Assembly: GCA_035772735.1 (NCBI GenBank)
Contig: JASDFA010000004.1
Location: 17,635,501-17,699,500, forward strand
DNA length: 64,000 nucleotides
Source: Datura wrightii
Lineage: Eukaryota; Streptophyta; Magnoliopsida; Solanales; Solanaceae
Direction of reading: 5' to 3'
Of the stretch, positions 10,802-21,880 are shown piece by piece (position 1 is the stretch's first letter; every line of letters begins with the position of its first letter). The notes under the pieces were generated by a model. That model worked only from the letters and a program-made list of their open reading frames with translations, made no database searches and was not told where the DNA came from. A program made the translations under genes and the position numbers.

Positions 10802-12300
10802 TGTAACACCCCGTAGGTCCTAGAGATTAGACCTCAGAGTGAGAAGAAGTGCAGTGAAAAAGCAGCACGAAATTGCTGCAAGACAAGTCAGGGCGGATTC
10901 TATATTGTTTTCCTTACAAAAATTTTTTTCATAAAAATCTTGGAATCTGAAATGCCCATGGATAAGGAGTGATTGAAACAAGTGTGTGGAATGTTGTAGA
11001 CCTGAATAAGCGAAGTCATAAACCTTGATAGAATAATGCACAATGTGAATCTATAGAATGCTCGTTAGTGTAAGATGCTTGAGATAATTATAGATTTGAC
11101 TCCATGATGAGGTGAAGTATGGTGATAACGTGTGGGAATGATATTGGAAATATTGGGCTTGATGTTATTAAAAAGTAGCCCCCATCCTGTTGATAAGAAT
11201 GTTGTATGATGAGAAATAAGTAAATGCCCTTTGTCTGTCATTAGCTGTAGCGACTTAGATTAGCGTCAGTCAGTCGGGATTTCTCATTAGCAAGAGTATT
11301 TCCCTAGTCAGTCAGGATTTCTCACTAGCAATAGTATTTCCCTAGTCAGTCGGGATTTCTCGTTAGCAAGAGTATTTCCTTAATCAGTCGAGATTTATCG
11401 TTAGCAAGAGTATTTCCCCAGTCAGTTGGGATTTCTTGTTACAAGAGTATTTCCCTATCCAGTCGGGATTTCTCATTAGCAAGAGTATTTCCATAGCCAG
11501 TCAGGACTAACATCCCTAGCTAGTCAGCGACTCTTTATATCAAAGCTTTATCTCCCTTCAACAGTCAGGGATTCTCGCTAGTAAGAATGTTTTCCTTGGA
11601 TAGTCAGGGACCCTTTTGATATCAGTCATGACTTTGCATCCATGCATCATTAAGATTAATTCCTTTGTGCTCCAATTGAACTTGTAGCAATGCATGTCCT
11701 TATAATGTGAGATTGTTTATATGAATATGTGGATATCATACTGATTGTTATGTCTCTTTTCGGTTACGTTACTAATCCTGTGATTGACAGTACTCCCTAC
11801 TTGTATATTTATGCTTACGAGTTATTTTCTTACATTCCGACATACTCAGTCAATTCCAAGTACTGACTGCACGCCTCTTGTGCTATATCGTTTTATGATC
11901 TAGATTAAGGTCTTCATATCCAGTCACGTGACTTTATACGCTTCTCTCTCTTTTAGCAGCTAGCAGTGAGTCCTCATCTTTCGAGGACGTGATTTATATT
12001 CTTATTTTATCATGTTTTCAGTTCTTAGACTTTTAGAGTTAGCTAGGAGCTTGTCCTAGCAACTCTTCAGTTTGTTAGAAGGCTTTTAGACTTATGTAGA
12101 CAGATTCAGTGTTGTATTTAAGCATTGATAAATTGTCTTTATGGATCATATTAGACTTTTGTTATTTTCTTCCTCTTGTACATGATGTTAGATGTTTGTT
12201 GTGTTAAGTGTATACGATGATTCTGCCATGGGTCAATTTGGAGCCTTTCAGGATTCCTTGTCCCGCGTCTACGATCCGAGTGTACTCTCGGGTTGTGACA
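10802..12300 (+). mobile_element. Solo LTR of another chromovirus family, 1499 bp
   Basis: It starts TGTAACACCCC and ends GGGTTGTGACA, with perfect 5-bp TSDs (catat). It has no internal region, so it arose by recombination between the two LTRs of a full element. In plus sense it carries a six-copy 38-bp repeat (11271-11497), the conserved core (11848-11905), and the tail block with tgagtcctcatctttcgagg at about 11968-11988. The ORF-like stretch at its start on the minus strand is not coding. Confidence 0.9.
11271..11497. repeat. 38-bp minisatellite, 6 copies, in solo LTR
   Basis: The unit is about cagtcgggatttctcgttag followed by caagagtatttccctagt. Copies start at 11271, 11309 and then about every 38 bp; the fifth is 37 bp. 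A seventh degenerate copy fades out after 11497. It lies in the U3 part of the LTR, upstream of the conserved core. Confidence 0.85.
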
Positions 12301-12305
12301 CATAT
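12301..12305. repeat. Right TSD (catat) of solo LTR
   Basis: Pairs with 10797-10801. Confidence 0.9.
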
Positions 12306-13543
12306 GTGATGCTTTATTTCAAAACATACCACAAGATAAAGTATAGAAGTTAGGAGAATTTTCTTTTAACAATGTGGTGAGCTTATCTTAGGAAAATCAT
12401 CATTCGAAATTATCATGTGGGCATTGGCCAAATCTTTACTATACTTAGAGATGCTCAATTCTCATTAGAATCATAATTATAGACAAGGGTATCTTCAATT
12501 CATACTTTTCCTCAATATCTCTCATCAATATAATAGTTATTTCGAAATTCACACTTTTCATGATTGGGTCACCAATGGGCTTCAACATTCATAAAAGTTG
12601 AAAACATGTATTTAATTGAAATCATTGTAAATCAGCCCATGCTTCACAATTTGATATTAAAATCAAAATCCCTTTATACCTATGTAAGAAAATTGAAGAA
12701 TTATGCAATTGAGTAAAAACTCCATACTTGATTATAGGAAATTTATCATGATTTGATAGAAATTGGGCATGGGTGTGGAAGGAGACACCCACTCATAGCT
12801 TTACATACTTGGAAATGGTGAGTTCTAACACCTTCTAATTTCCCAAGATGAGATTCCAATGGAAACTTCAAGATCCTTGAATCACTTCAAACCTTCAAAC
12901 TTGGATGCATGAGGAGAATGACTTAGAATAGGTTTTTCCCTTCTAAAAACCCATTAAAATGAGCCTTAAACATCGTAGTATAGGCCCCTAGGATTTAGGA
13001 TTACAGAAAAACTCTTACTAAAATCACTGAAAATAATTGCTATGGGGTCCCAACAAGGGATCTGACGACTCGTCAAGTCGTTCTTCAAGTACCCTGGATA
13101 ACAGGTCTCTTCGGGATCGTAATGGGTGATTTAACAATTCGTTCCTCGAGATCAAGAATCGTGGTCACCTCCCATCATGTACACCGCCTTAGCATCAAAT
13201 GAAAATTCACCTTACTTGATCACGACTCACCTCAGGAGTCGTTGTGACTGACCACGACTCAATGGGTCCTCCCATTAAGTACACTGCTCGATCCTTCTAT
13301 TTTATTTTTCAACTTTACCCCAAGATTGGCATGATGATCATAGTGACTAACCATGAGTCATTCCCATGCTCGTGGGGACCTCTAACCTAAACTTCCTCCA
13401 GGCCTCCCCCACAAGTCACCTGACAACACGTGGGGTCTCATCATGAGTCGTCCAATGACTCGTCTTGCAACTGAAGTACCATTTTCTAGTTTTTCCCCAT
13501 TTCAACTCCCGAGTTTAATCTTTGAATTCTTTGGGGTATAACA

Positions 13544-13548
13544 TTTCT
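13544..13548. repeat. Right TSD (tttct) of the gypsy element
   Basis: Pairs with 4344-4348. Confidence 0.85.
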
Positions 13549-15197
13549 CCTTCTCATAAGCTGCTTGAGTAGTTTTCAATTTAGTAGTTTTCTCATCCAT
13601 GGCAAGTCTCAACTTTTGGAGATGAGTGTTAGCTCGCCTCATTGATGTAGGTAGGTTGACATGCTTCACCTGTTCAAGTACATTTTTAGTCATTTGAAAT
13701 ATCCAGACTCGAACAGGAACAAAGTAATCCTCAAACACTTGTGACAACTAGAATTCATAAGGAAGTGCATGTCCCTTGTCATCCTTTATAGGACACGTTG
13801 CATGTGCTTGATTACCAAGCTAGGCAAATCGATTTTGACCTCAGTGTCAAGAAGTTCCATCAAAGTATGATGAGATAGTTTTCCTTTGTCCTTCTCTCTT
13901 TTCTTGGTATTAGGATTTTGTGGGTCATATCAAAATACAGTTGATGTAAAGGGAAATCTCTCTCTTCTAAACACGTTCGTGATGACTGAGGGATGGATGA
14001 CCTGAGAACTTACTGCATATGTCTCTTGCAGAGGCCATTTTGCTCAAAGATAGCCATTCAAATTGACATAGTGATCCCAACCACCACTAGGAACACGTAA
14101 AATCCTTGCAGCATCTTCAACAACCAAATGGAGAGTTACCCCTCTTTCAAAAGTAGAGAACAAGGAACCATTCTCTATGCCATTTCAATAAAAATCCATT
14201 ACCTTAGGATTTCCAAGCTTTCTTTAAGCATCTCCTTGAAGGAACAAGTCAGTCCACCCTGGAACTTCCAACATAGTAAGTAAGGAGACGATCTCAAGTC
14301 CATTTAAACCTATCACCACCCTTCCCCTAACATTAACTTTCTTTTGAAAATGAACAAGATAGGAAAGATGTGAAGCAAGAACCTCAGATGTGTCAATACC
14401 CACAGGCACATCTTCATCCATAGTCTCTAAGTCAGATTTCTTAGATGGACCAAGTTTGGGGACTCATTTTGATGAACGAGTAGTAGGAGTGGGCTTGGTA
14501 GAGGGTTTGGAAGCAGACGTGAAAGACAGTTTGGAAGAGGGTTTGGGAGGAGATTTGGTAGTTTTCTTGGGAATGGACTTTGGAGATTCCTGAAGAGATG
14601 ATGATTTGGGAACGGAGCATGTGACCAGTTTTTACGTTAATACCTTGAGGAGTAATAGATTGTCCTATGATAATGTTCCTTTTTAGAAGGAGATACAGTA
14701 GAGGGTTTCTTTTTCTTACTCTTTTTGAGAGATTGTTCCAGAATAGTGTCCTCTTAATGCTTTTAAGTTTGAGTATGAGAAACCCTAGATACAAAAGGAG
14801 GTGGGGTTGTTCATTAGTTGGTTCATTTTCCAGGATTGGGATACTAAAATCAAATTTTCTTCTCAAACAATAATGAACCCTTTTGGGAATAAGATCTACA
14901 ATCAGAATGCACTTGTTTCCGACACTATAAAGAGGTTCAACCATCACACACAAAGATTTAAAATTATGCATCAAAGGACGGGATATCATAGAAAGGGGAA
15001 AACTGATTCTTCAATGCACTCCAAATAACAAAGTCAAACATTTTGAAGGGAACAGATAGAGGAATTTTCTGGGCTTTAGGGAAAAAGGAATGCTGAGTTG
15101 GATTGGCTTCTTCATGACCAATTATCTCAAGGGATTCAAATGGTGCATCATCAACCACTATTGGATTTTTGACAGAAGAGAAAGATGGAGTGGTCAT
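13549..15197 (-). pseudogene. Copia env-like ORF, main part, degraded
   Basis: It reads on the minus strand from an ATG at 15197 (MTTPSFSS...). Frameshifts and stops divide it; recognisable stretches are about 15197-14964, 14421-14224 (LSYLVHFQKKVNVRGRVVI, then EVPGWTDLFLQGDA), around 14080-14040 (GGWDHYVNLNGYL) and 13747-13549 (basic, coiled-coil-like). The position after pol and before the 3' LTR is that of the env-like ORF of SIRE-type copia elements. The LFLQGDA region resembles the so-called putative plant transposon domain, from family memory only. The 3' end lies at 4343-4218. From 15198 to 15685, between this ORF and pol, I see no other feature. Confidence 0.55.
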
Positions 15198-15685
15198 GAT
15201 GAGGAAGAAAAGCTTTCCAGAAGAAAAGGTTTCAAGATGGATGAGACATGAAAAATTATATTGACTCTGCACTTCACTATATCCAACTGCCACATTTATA
15301 GGTGAGAGAGGAAGAAGATGAAACATGCTGAAGGATGTGATTAAAAGTAGCAGAGAGAAAGACTGGTAATGTGATGGCAATTGTAGCCTTTATAAATAAT
15401 GACGGTTGAAAAAGTAATGGATATGTGGAACATGCATTCTTATTTTTTTCTTATGCATCAATAATAACTTGAAATGATATAGATCATACCTGATAGAATT
15501 ATTTAAATGCTCATAATTTCTTGCATGGACAGTGTCCCTACATAATGTAATGAAAAAATATAGTAAAATAGATCAATATCCAAGTTATGGGACACACAAT
15601 TAAATGTGCAAGGCTAAATAGAATAACAACTTGGATAGTAACATTTTTGAAAAGACCTTTATTCTAGAAAATCATTGAGAGAGAC

Positions 15686-18245
15686 TTATGCAATCTTAAT
15701 CATCCTCAAGTTTAACTTGTTCCTCTCAAAATATTTCCTTCCTAGTTCCTTGATAAAGATATCAACAATTTTCTCTTAATTAGAACAAAACATCATTGAA
15801 ATATGATCCTTTTCTACATTATCTCTAAGAAAATAGTGTTTTATATCAATATATTTTGTCCTTTTATGTTGAACATGAATTTTTGGGTTATATTAATAGC
15901 ACTAGTATTGTGACACAATATTGGAACACATCCAACATCAATGCCAAAATCCATAAGTTGTTGTTTAATCCATAAAATCTGAGCATAACATGATCCATCT
16001 GCCACATATTCAGCCTCAGCAGTAGACAAAGCTACAAAGTTTTGTTTCTTAGTGGAATAGGATATGAAACATGGTCCAAAGAAAGCTTGTCATTCTGTGG
16101 TGCTTTTCCTGTCAACTAGATATCCTGCGTAATTAGTATCAGCATACCCCATAAGAGAAAAATTGCTCCCTTTTGGATATCACAATCCCAAATTAGTGAT
16201 TCCCTTTTGGTACCTTAAAATTCTCTTGACGGCCTTAAGATGAAATTCTTTGGGATTTACTTGAAATCTAGCCCATAGTCCTACACTAAAAATAATGTTA
16301 GGTCTACTTGCAGTAAAATATAAAGTAGACCCAATCATACCTCTATAGATCTTTTAGTCTATGGATGGACCTGTTTCATCAAAGTCCAATTTTGTACCAG
16401 CAACAATGGGAGTATCAATATCCTTTGCATCTTCCATTTTAAATCTTCTGAATAGCTCATTCACATACTTCTATTGAGAAATCAAGGTTCCAGTAGGAGT
16501 TTTCTTGATTTGCAATCTCTAGGAAGAAGTTCAACTATCCTGTGATGCTCATTTCAAATACTCCGTTCATGAGCTTTGCGAACTCTTGATTCATGAGACT
16601 GTTGGTTGATCCAAAGATGATATTATCCACAAGTACCTGCAGTAACATATGCTTTCCTTTTGTTTCCGAAAAGAGAGTGTTGTCAATTTTACCTCTTGTG
16701 TCCCCATGTTTCAAAAGAAACTTTGACAATCTTGCAAACCAAGCTCTTGGAGCTTGCTTCAATCTGTACAAGGCTTTGTCTAATTTATAGACATGATCAA
16801 GAAACTTAGAACTTTAAAAACCTAGTGGTTGCTTCACATAGGCTTCTTTTTTCAAAATTTCCTTTAAGAAAGCACTCTTTACACCATTTGATAAAGAGTA
16901 AATTCCTTAATGCTAGAAAAGGCTATAAGCAATCTGAGTTCTCAAGTCTTTCTATAGGAGCGAATATCTCATCCTAGTCAATTCCTTCTTCTTGATTATA
17001 GCCTTGAACCACCAATCTTGCCTTGTTTTTGTAACTGTTCCATTCTCATCTAGCTTGTTTCAGAATACCCCTTTTTTTCCAATCATAGTTCTACCTTCCA
17101 GGGGAGTAAGCAAGGTGTGTAAGTGCCATACCTTGCTTCTTTCAATCTGATTTAACTCTTCTTGCATGGTGAGTATCCAATGTTCATCAAGAAGAGCCTC
17201 TTTCACCTTTTAGGCTCAGTTTTTTACAAAAATGCTTTGAAGGCACATAAGTTCTTCAACCCTGGTGTAGTAATGATTCCAGATGTGAGGTTTGTAAGAA
17301 CATTCTTAAGAGGATGAGATCCCTCATACTTGTAGCTTTTCAACATTATTCCTTGTGAAGTTTTGGACTCTGTGTCAACTGTTTGCACTAGTGTTGACTT
17401 AGCTTCATGATTTGTTATTCCCCTTATCAGTGAGCTTACATTCTGTTCAGTAGTTGGTGTAGCTGAGGCAACCTGTGCTTCAGCATATTCATCAGTTTTA
17501 CTTTCCTTCTGCATGTTAGTCTCAAACATAATATTAGATTCATCAAAAACAACACGCACACTTTCTTCAACATAATTTCTTCTTTTAGTTAACACCCTGT
17601 ATTCTTTACTGTGTTGGGAAACTAAGAAGATTCCCTCATCACTTCTAACATAAAATTTTTCCAAATTATCTTTTCCATTGGTATGATAAAATATTTACAC
17701 CCAAAGATTCTAAGATAAACAATGTTAGGCTTCCTACCCTTGAGTAATTCAAAGGGAGTCTTCCCTAACAAAGGTCTAGTCATGCATCTATTCACAATAT
17801 GACATGCAGGACTTATGGCCTTATCCCAACGATATTCTGCAAGATTTTCTAAAATCATCAATGCTTTAGACATACCTTCAAAGTCCTAATTTTCCTTTCT
17901 ACTACTCTATTTTGCTGTGGAGTTCTTAGAGCAGAGAAATTTTGATATATTTCATTTGATGAACAGAATTCTGAGAAATTTGCATTTTCAAATTCTGTTC
18001 CATGGTCAGATTTGATGGAAATCAGGGAGGTGCCTATCTATTTTTCCATCTTTTTAACAAAAATAGAAAAGACATCAAAGGCATCTTCTTAGAAGCTAAA
18101 AACAAGGTCCAGATGAGCCTGGAATAATCATCCACGATAACACAAATGTACCTTTTTCCTCCTCTACTTCTTACTTTAAAACCCCAAAAGTCCCTACAAT
18201 TAAGCCTTAGACTTATAGTAGAATCAGTAGTAAAATCTACAATTT
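15686..18245 (-). pseudogene. Degraded copia pol: integrase, reverse transcriptase, RNase H
   Basis: Minus strand, 18245 down to a stop at 15688-15686. The integrase core is read in broken frames at 18200-17880 (GGKRYICVIVDDYSR, SIKSDHGTEFEN), followed by 17873-17622 (HIVNRCMTRPLLGKTPFELL). RT shows LKQAPRAW (16771-16535), but the catalytic YVDD box is LVDN there. RNase H at 16029-15841 begins with STAEAEYVADGSC. Gag and protease, which in copia elements precede integrase, are missing together with the 5' LTR; the sequence stops where a gypsy LTR begins near 18246. Many stops: dead. The order IN-RT-RH identifies Ty1/copia. Confidence 0.85.
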
Positions 18246-20460
18246 TCTCTCAAAATGACTCTTGGTACGAGTCACTATTCCATGGTCAGACTCGTAGGAG
18301 AAATCATGGCGAGCTAGTAGTTTCCCTAACCTGTGAAAATGACTCGTGAATGAGTCATAGTTTGATATAACGAGTCGTGGTCAGAAGTCATGATAAGCCA
18401 CTGGTTGTTAGGTCTTGGATGTACGAGTCAAGGTATGACTTATTGTATGGAGTGATGGGTCTTAGTATGAGAGTCGTAGGATAGAGATTCTAAGGAAGTG
18501 CTAGGACTACCTACTGACCATGAGTTACAGCACGACTCGTGGTATGGTGGGACACGTTGTATTGGGCCACTCATGGTCTGAATAAGAAAATGAGAGGTTT
18601 TTTATCCAGCAAGCAATAAAAGGTAATCACGAGTCATTGTATGGTGGTATGACTCATGGTACATGATAGACAAATTTTAATTCCATTTTTTAGGGGTATT
18701 TTGTAAATCCCTAAGTGACATCAATTTAAGCCTCCTAGAGAGTGTATTAAGGGGTTTCATTCACTCCTAACCCTCATTCTCTTCAAAACATTTGGATGTG
18801 AAGATACAAGTCTCAAGTCCTCAAGCATCAAACTCTCTTCCTTCTCCATTTCTCTTGGGCATCAAACTCTAGCAAGATTTCCAACAAGCCCAGGTAAGTA
18901 GGGTTATGAATGGGGGAAATTCTTCAACCATAATGCCCAATATCATCCCAATTCTATGATTTCAAGTCCCTAAGGATGTCAAATTGAATTCTAGGGTTTA
19001 ACCCCAATTTCACGCAATTAATCATGATATCTCTATGGTCCAATTTTCTCATGTTTTAATTGATGAAATATGATTAATAAGGTAGATTTTAATCTCAAAT
19101 TTATCATGAATTGATGATTTCAATGTTATGAAAATTTCACCCTATTATCGATGATTTATGAATTTCAAGTTTATGAGCCCATGATTTCAAGTATGATGAA
19201 TTATCAAAGTATGCATGAATGGCTATGAATTCTTAAAATTATGATTCTATAATTTTGAATTATGAACTTATTTCAAGTATATTTGATTTCATAATTTGGG
19301 CAAGCCCATGTAAAGTCAAGTATGTTTTATCATGATTTTAGCCAAAGCTTACAAGATCAGTTTAAAGAGATCTTTAGGAGTCAAGACTCCTAATATTAAG
19401 ATTTAAGCTATATTTTGAGAATATAATTATGAGAAATATGCATGTTTTTGGAGTAGTGTCTAGCACTGAGTAAGCTAGGGATTTTAAGGACCCCAGTCTC
19501 AGAACTTCGTGGCACAATATGTATATATTTATATTGGGACCTCTCAAGAGAATGTTTCCCCTGCCTGAGGGCACACCATAATATCACACTCTATTCATCC
19601 TTTTTCCTGGTAAGGCTTAGGATGGCTCTCCTCCATGTGGGCAGGACGTGGGATCATCATGCACTCATACATGATGGTTGTCGATTATGATGAAGCCTCC
19701 CATTGTTCTCCATGTTTTCAATTACTCATGTTCATGTCTTATGAAATTATGTCTTATAGCATATTTGACCCATCGATCAGTTTACAAGCTTACATTTATG
19801 TTCTCAAGTGTAGTACGCTATATGATTTCTACTTCTAAAACTCGGGTCATTATGTTTAGCTTTTCGTGAATAGCTTATGATTATGTATATTTCAGATATA
19901 TGGCTTTTAGCATATATCCCTTACTCTCATGATCTATGTTGAGTTGAATTTATGATTTCATACTATCTTTTTACTAGAATGTTTTAGTTTTTCTACATAC
20001 CCAGTACATTAAAAGTACTAACCACATACTCTATCATATATCGTCTCATGATATAGGTTTGGATGATCCATCTCAGACCCGTCGATAGTCCACTCCCGAT
20101 CAGTTCAGCTTTATTCCCACTTAGATAAGTCCTCATTCTCCGAGGATGTTATCAGCTTTATGTTTTTATCATGTCTTTCAGTTTCAAATTTAGTGAGCTA
20201 ATTGGGGGTGTTGTCCCATCAACATGTTGTAGTAGTAGAGGCTTTTCAGGCAATTATGTAAAGAGAGTTCAACACTGTTCTTTTTTCTATTTATGCCTTT
20301 TCCCTTATGATATGTAGACTTCTACCTATATCATGCTCATTTTTTATTTTTGTTGTAGTAAGGCCCTTATCATGCTATGTATATGGCATAGGTTAGATTG
20401 GATCCCTTCATAGTTTTAGGTCCTGTGTCTCGATCCGGAGTCCCAGCTCAGGTTATGACA
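18246..20460 (+). mobile_element. 5' LTR, missing about its first 100 bp
   Basis: It ends ggttatgaca at 20460, followed by the primer site. ACGAGTCGT/TGACTCGT motifs cluster at 18255-18670 and the inverted-repeat core is at 20002-20056. A mildly repetitive AT-rich middle part (18950-19350) is full of atgatttc-like words. The TGTAACACC start is absent. ORFs called on the plus strand near 19650-19870 lie inside the LTR and are not genes. Confidence 0.75.
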
Positions 20461-20462
20461 AA

Positions 20463-20476
20463 CTTAGTGTTAGAGC
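20463..20476 (+). promoter_or_regulatory. Degenerate primer-binding site, initiator tRNA-Met
   Basis: TTAGTGTTAGAGCA, two bases after the LTR, matches TTGGTATCAGAGCA at 11 of 14 positions. The changes are consistent with decay after insertion. Confidence 0.7.
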
Positions 20477-20668
20477 AATAGTTTAGGTGTGTCCTAGGGT
20501 GTCTGAAAGCCATGTTAAGAGTATTTTCCATGGGTGTGAAGTGCTCCACACTTATGGGGAAGAGGTTACGAGACGTTTTAGGAAAGTTTCCTTCTTTCAT
20601 GATCTATGTCGTGCGATGAACTACATCTCTCTATTTACTTAACTCATGCTAAATGCATTTGAAGAAAT

Positions 20669-21371
20669 ATGCCTCCACGCGGGGTCAATGGAAGAAATGC
20701 AATGGAAATAGCCATGACAATGGCAATGGAGATTGGCATCAGCCAACCCACCAGATCCAGCAGATCCCTTACCCGAGCAGGTTACTTATGTCGAGTTTAG
20801 GGCCTCTTTTTAGATGTTGGCTCAGGTTATGAAAACCTAGGTAAACCAGAAGGTAGTGGCCCATGTCCAGTAGAATGCAAACGCAGTGCTGGTGAGAGTG
20901 CAAGACTTCCTCAAAATGAACCCAACTGAGTTTCTTGGGTGAAGGTGGATGAGGACCCACATGAATTCATATAGGAGGTTCAAAAGATCCCCCAAATTAT
21001 GGGGCTGATTGGAGAGGAAAGTGTAGATTTAGCCTCCTATCAGCTGAAGTAGGTTGCTTACATATCGTATCGATAGCAAAAGGAGAGCAGGGGAGTTGAT
21101 GCAGTTCCCGTTGGTTGGGATGAGTTTGTTACTTCTTTCTTGGACAAGTTCTTTCCTTAAGAGTTGAGGGAGGCGAAGGTAGTCGAGTTCATCAATTTGA
21201 AGTAGAAAAACATGACTCTCCAGGAGTGTGCCTTGGTGTTTACCTTGTTGTCCATGTATGCACCGGAGATGGCAGCTGATTTGAGAGCTCGTATAAGTAA
21301 GATCATGAATGGGGTAGCAGATTTCTTGGGCAGGGAGTGTTGGACTGCCAAGTTGATTAATGATATATATA

Positions 21372-21414
<43 letters not shown>

Positions 21415-21880
21415 TTCTTGATGATATATACCCAACAGATAGAGACGTAGCAAATGCAGGAGAAAGATAGAGACCAAGAGGGCTAGGATAAGGAGTCATG
21501 AGCACTTTCAATAGAGATCTAGTGGTGGGAATCTCCCTTAGTTCCACAAGAGGTCATCATCTCTAGCCCCATCATCAGCTAATGTTCCACCCAGACCCAA
21601 ATGTGACTAGAGGAGTAGAGCATCAATCTCTAGAGACCAGAGGAACATGTCAGGAGAGAACACATTTTTAGCTTGTAGGAAGTGTGGAACGAAGCACCCT
21701 GGTGAGTGCTTTGTTTGAATTGATGGTTGTTTGGGGTGTGGGAAGCTTGGAAATATGCCCAGATACTATCCTTCAGCTAGGTATGGTGATGGTAGAGGCC
21801 GTGCTCCAACTACCACTTCAGCAGCTCCTATCAGCTTGCCCATCTCAATAGGGAACCTCTTTTAGTACAGGTGGCAGACA
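20669..21880 (+). pseudogene. Gag of the plus-strand chromovirus, degraded
   Basis: An ATG at 20669 opens MPPRGVNGRN, the start type shared with the minus-strand element at 29214. The frame is soon lost. Capsid-like blocks can be followed at about 20890-21370 in changing frames (LRARISKIMNGVADFLGREC, 21270-21335). A zinc knuckle of the CRKCGTKHPGEC type is at about 21675-21710. A second knuckle has lost its His and last Cys (GCLGCGKLGNMPRYYPS). A TA microsatellite interrupts the capsid region at 21363-21411. Gag would form the virus-like particle; this copy cannot. Confidence 0.7.
21363..21411. repeat. (TA)n microsatellite within gag
   Basis: About 49 bp of AT/TA with one gtgt interruption near 21377. 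It sits where related gag genes encode a Asp-Ile-Asp-containing segment (compare KDIDLSSLIVHAQQVEE in the element at 45505-45753), so it has probably grown from a gatattgat-like seed. Confidence 0.9.

Larger units (their letters stand above)
4349..13543 (-). mobile_element. Complete Ty3/gypsy chromovirus, internally deleted, minus strand
   Basis: Two LTRs (4349-6903 and 9542-13543) flank an internal region of only about 2.6 kb. The primer site (9525-9537) is next to the right LTR and the polypurine tract next to the left one, so the element reads on the minus strand. TSDs are tttct on both sides. The right LTR is longer only because a 1.5-kb solo LTR sits in it. By eye the two LTRs differ at roughly one site in ten over their first 160 bases, so the insertion is not recent. 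Protease, most of RT and the integrase core are missing, so it needed a helper element to move, or was deleted after insertion. Confidence 0.85.
9542..13543 (-). mobile_element. 5' LTR of the gypsy element, interrupted by a solo LTR
   Basis: It is collinear with the LTR at 4349-6903 from tgtcacaaccc to ggggtataaca. Without the solo LTR at 10802-12300 and its duplicated 5 bp it is about 2498 bp. In its own sense the U3 end lies at high coordinates, with ACGACTCGT motifs at 13060-13470. The inverted-repeat core is at 9910-9963. Confidence 0.85.

Noticed and set aside
14441..14989. 182-aa minus-strand ORF as a possible separate gene
   Set aside because: It lies inside the env-like region but mostly in a shifted frame relative to the recognisable blocks; treated as part of the degraded env-like pseudogene.
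21029..21547. 172-aa minus-strand ORF with a long Tyr-Ile run
   Set aside because: Antisense to gag and driven by the TA microsatellite.
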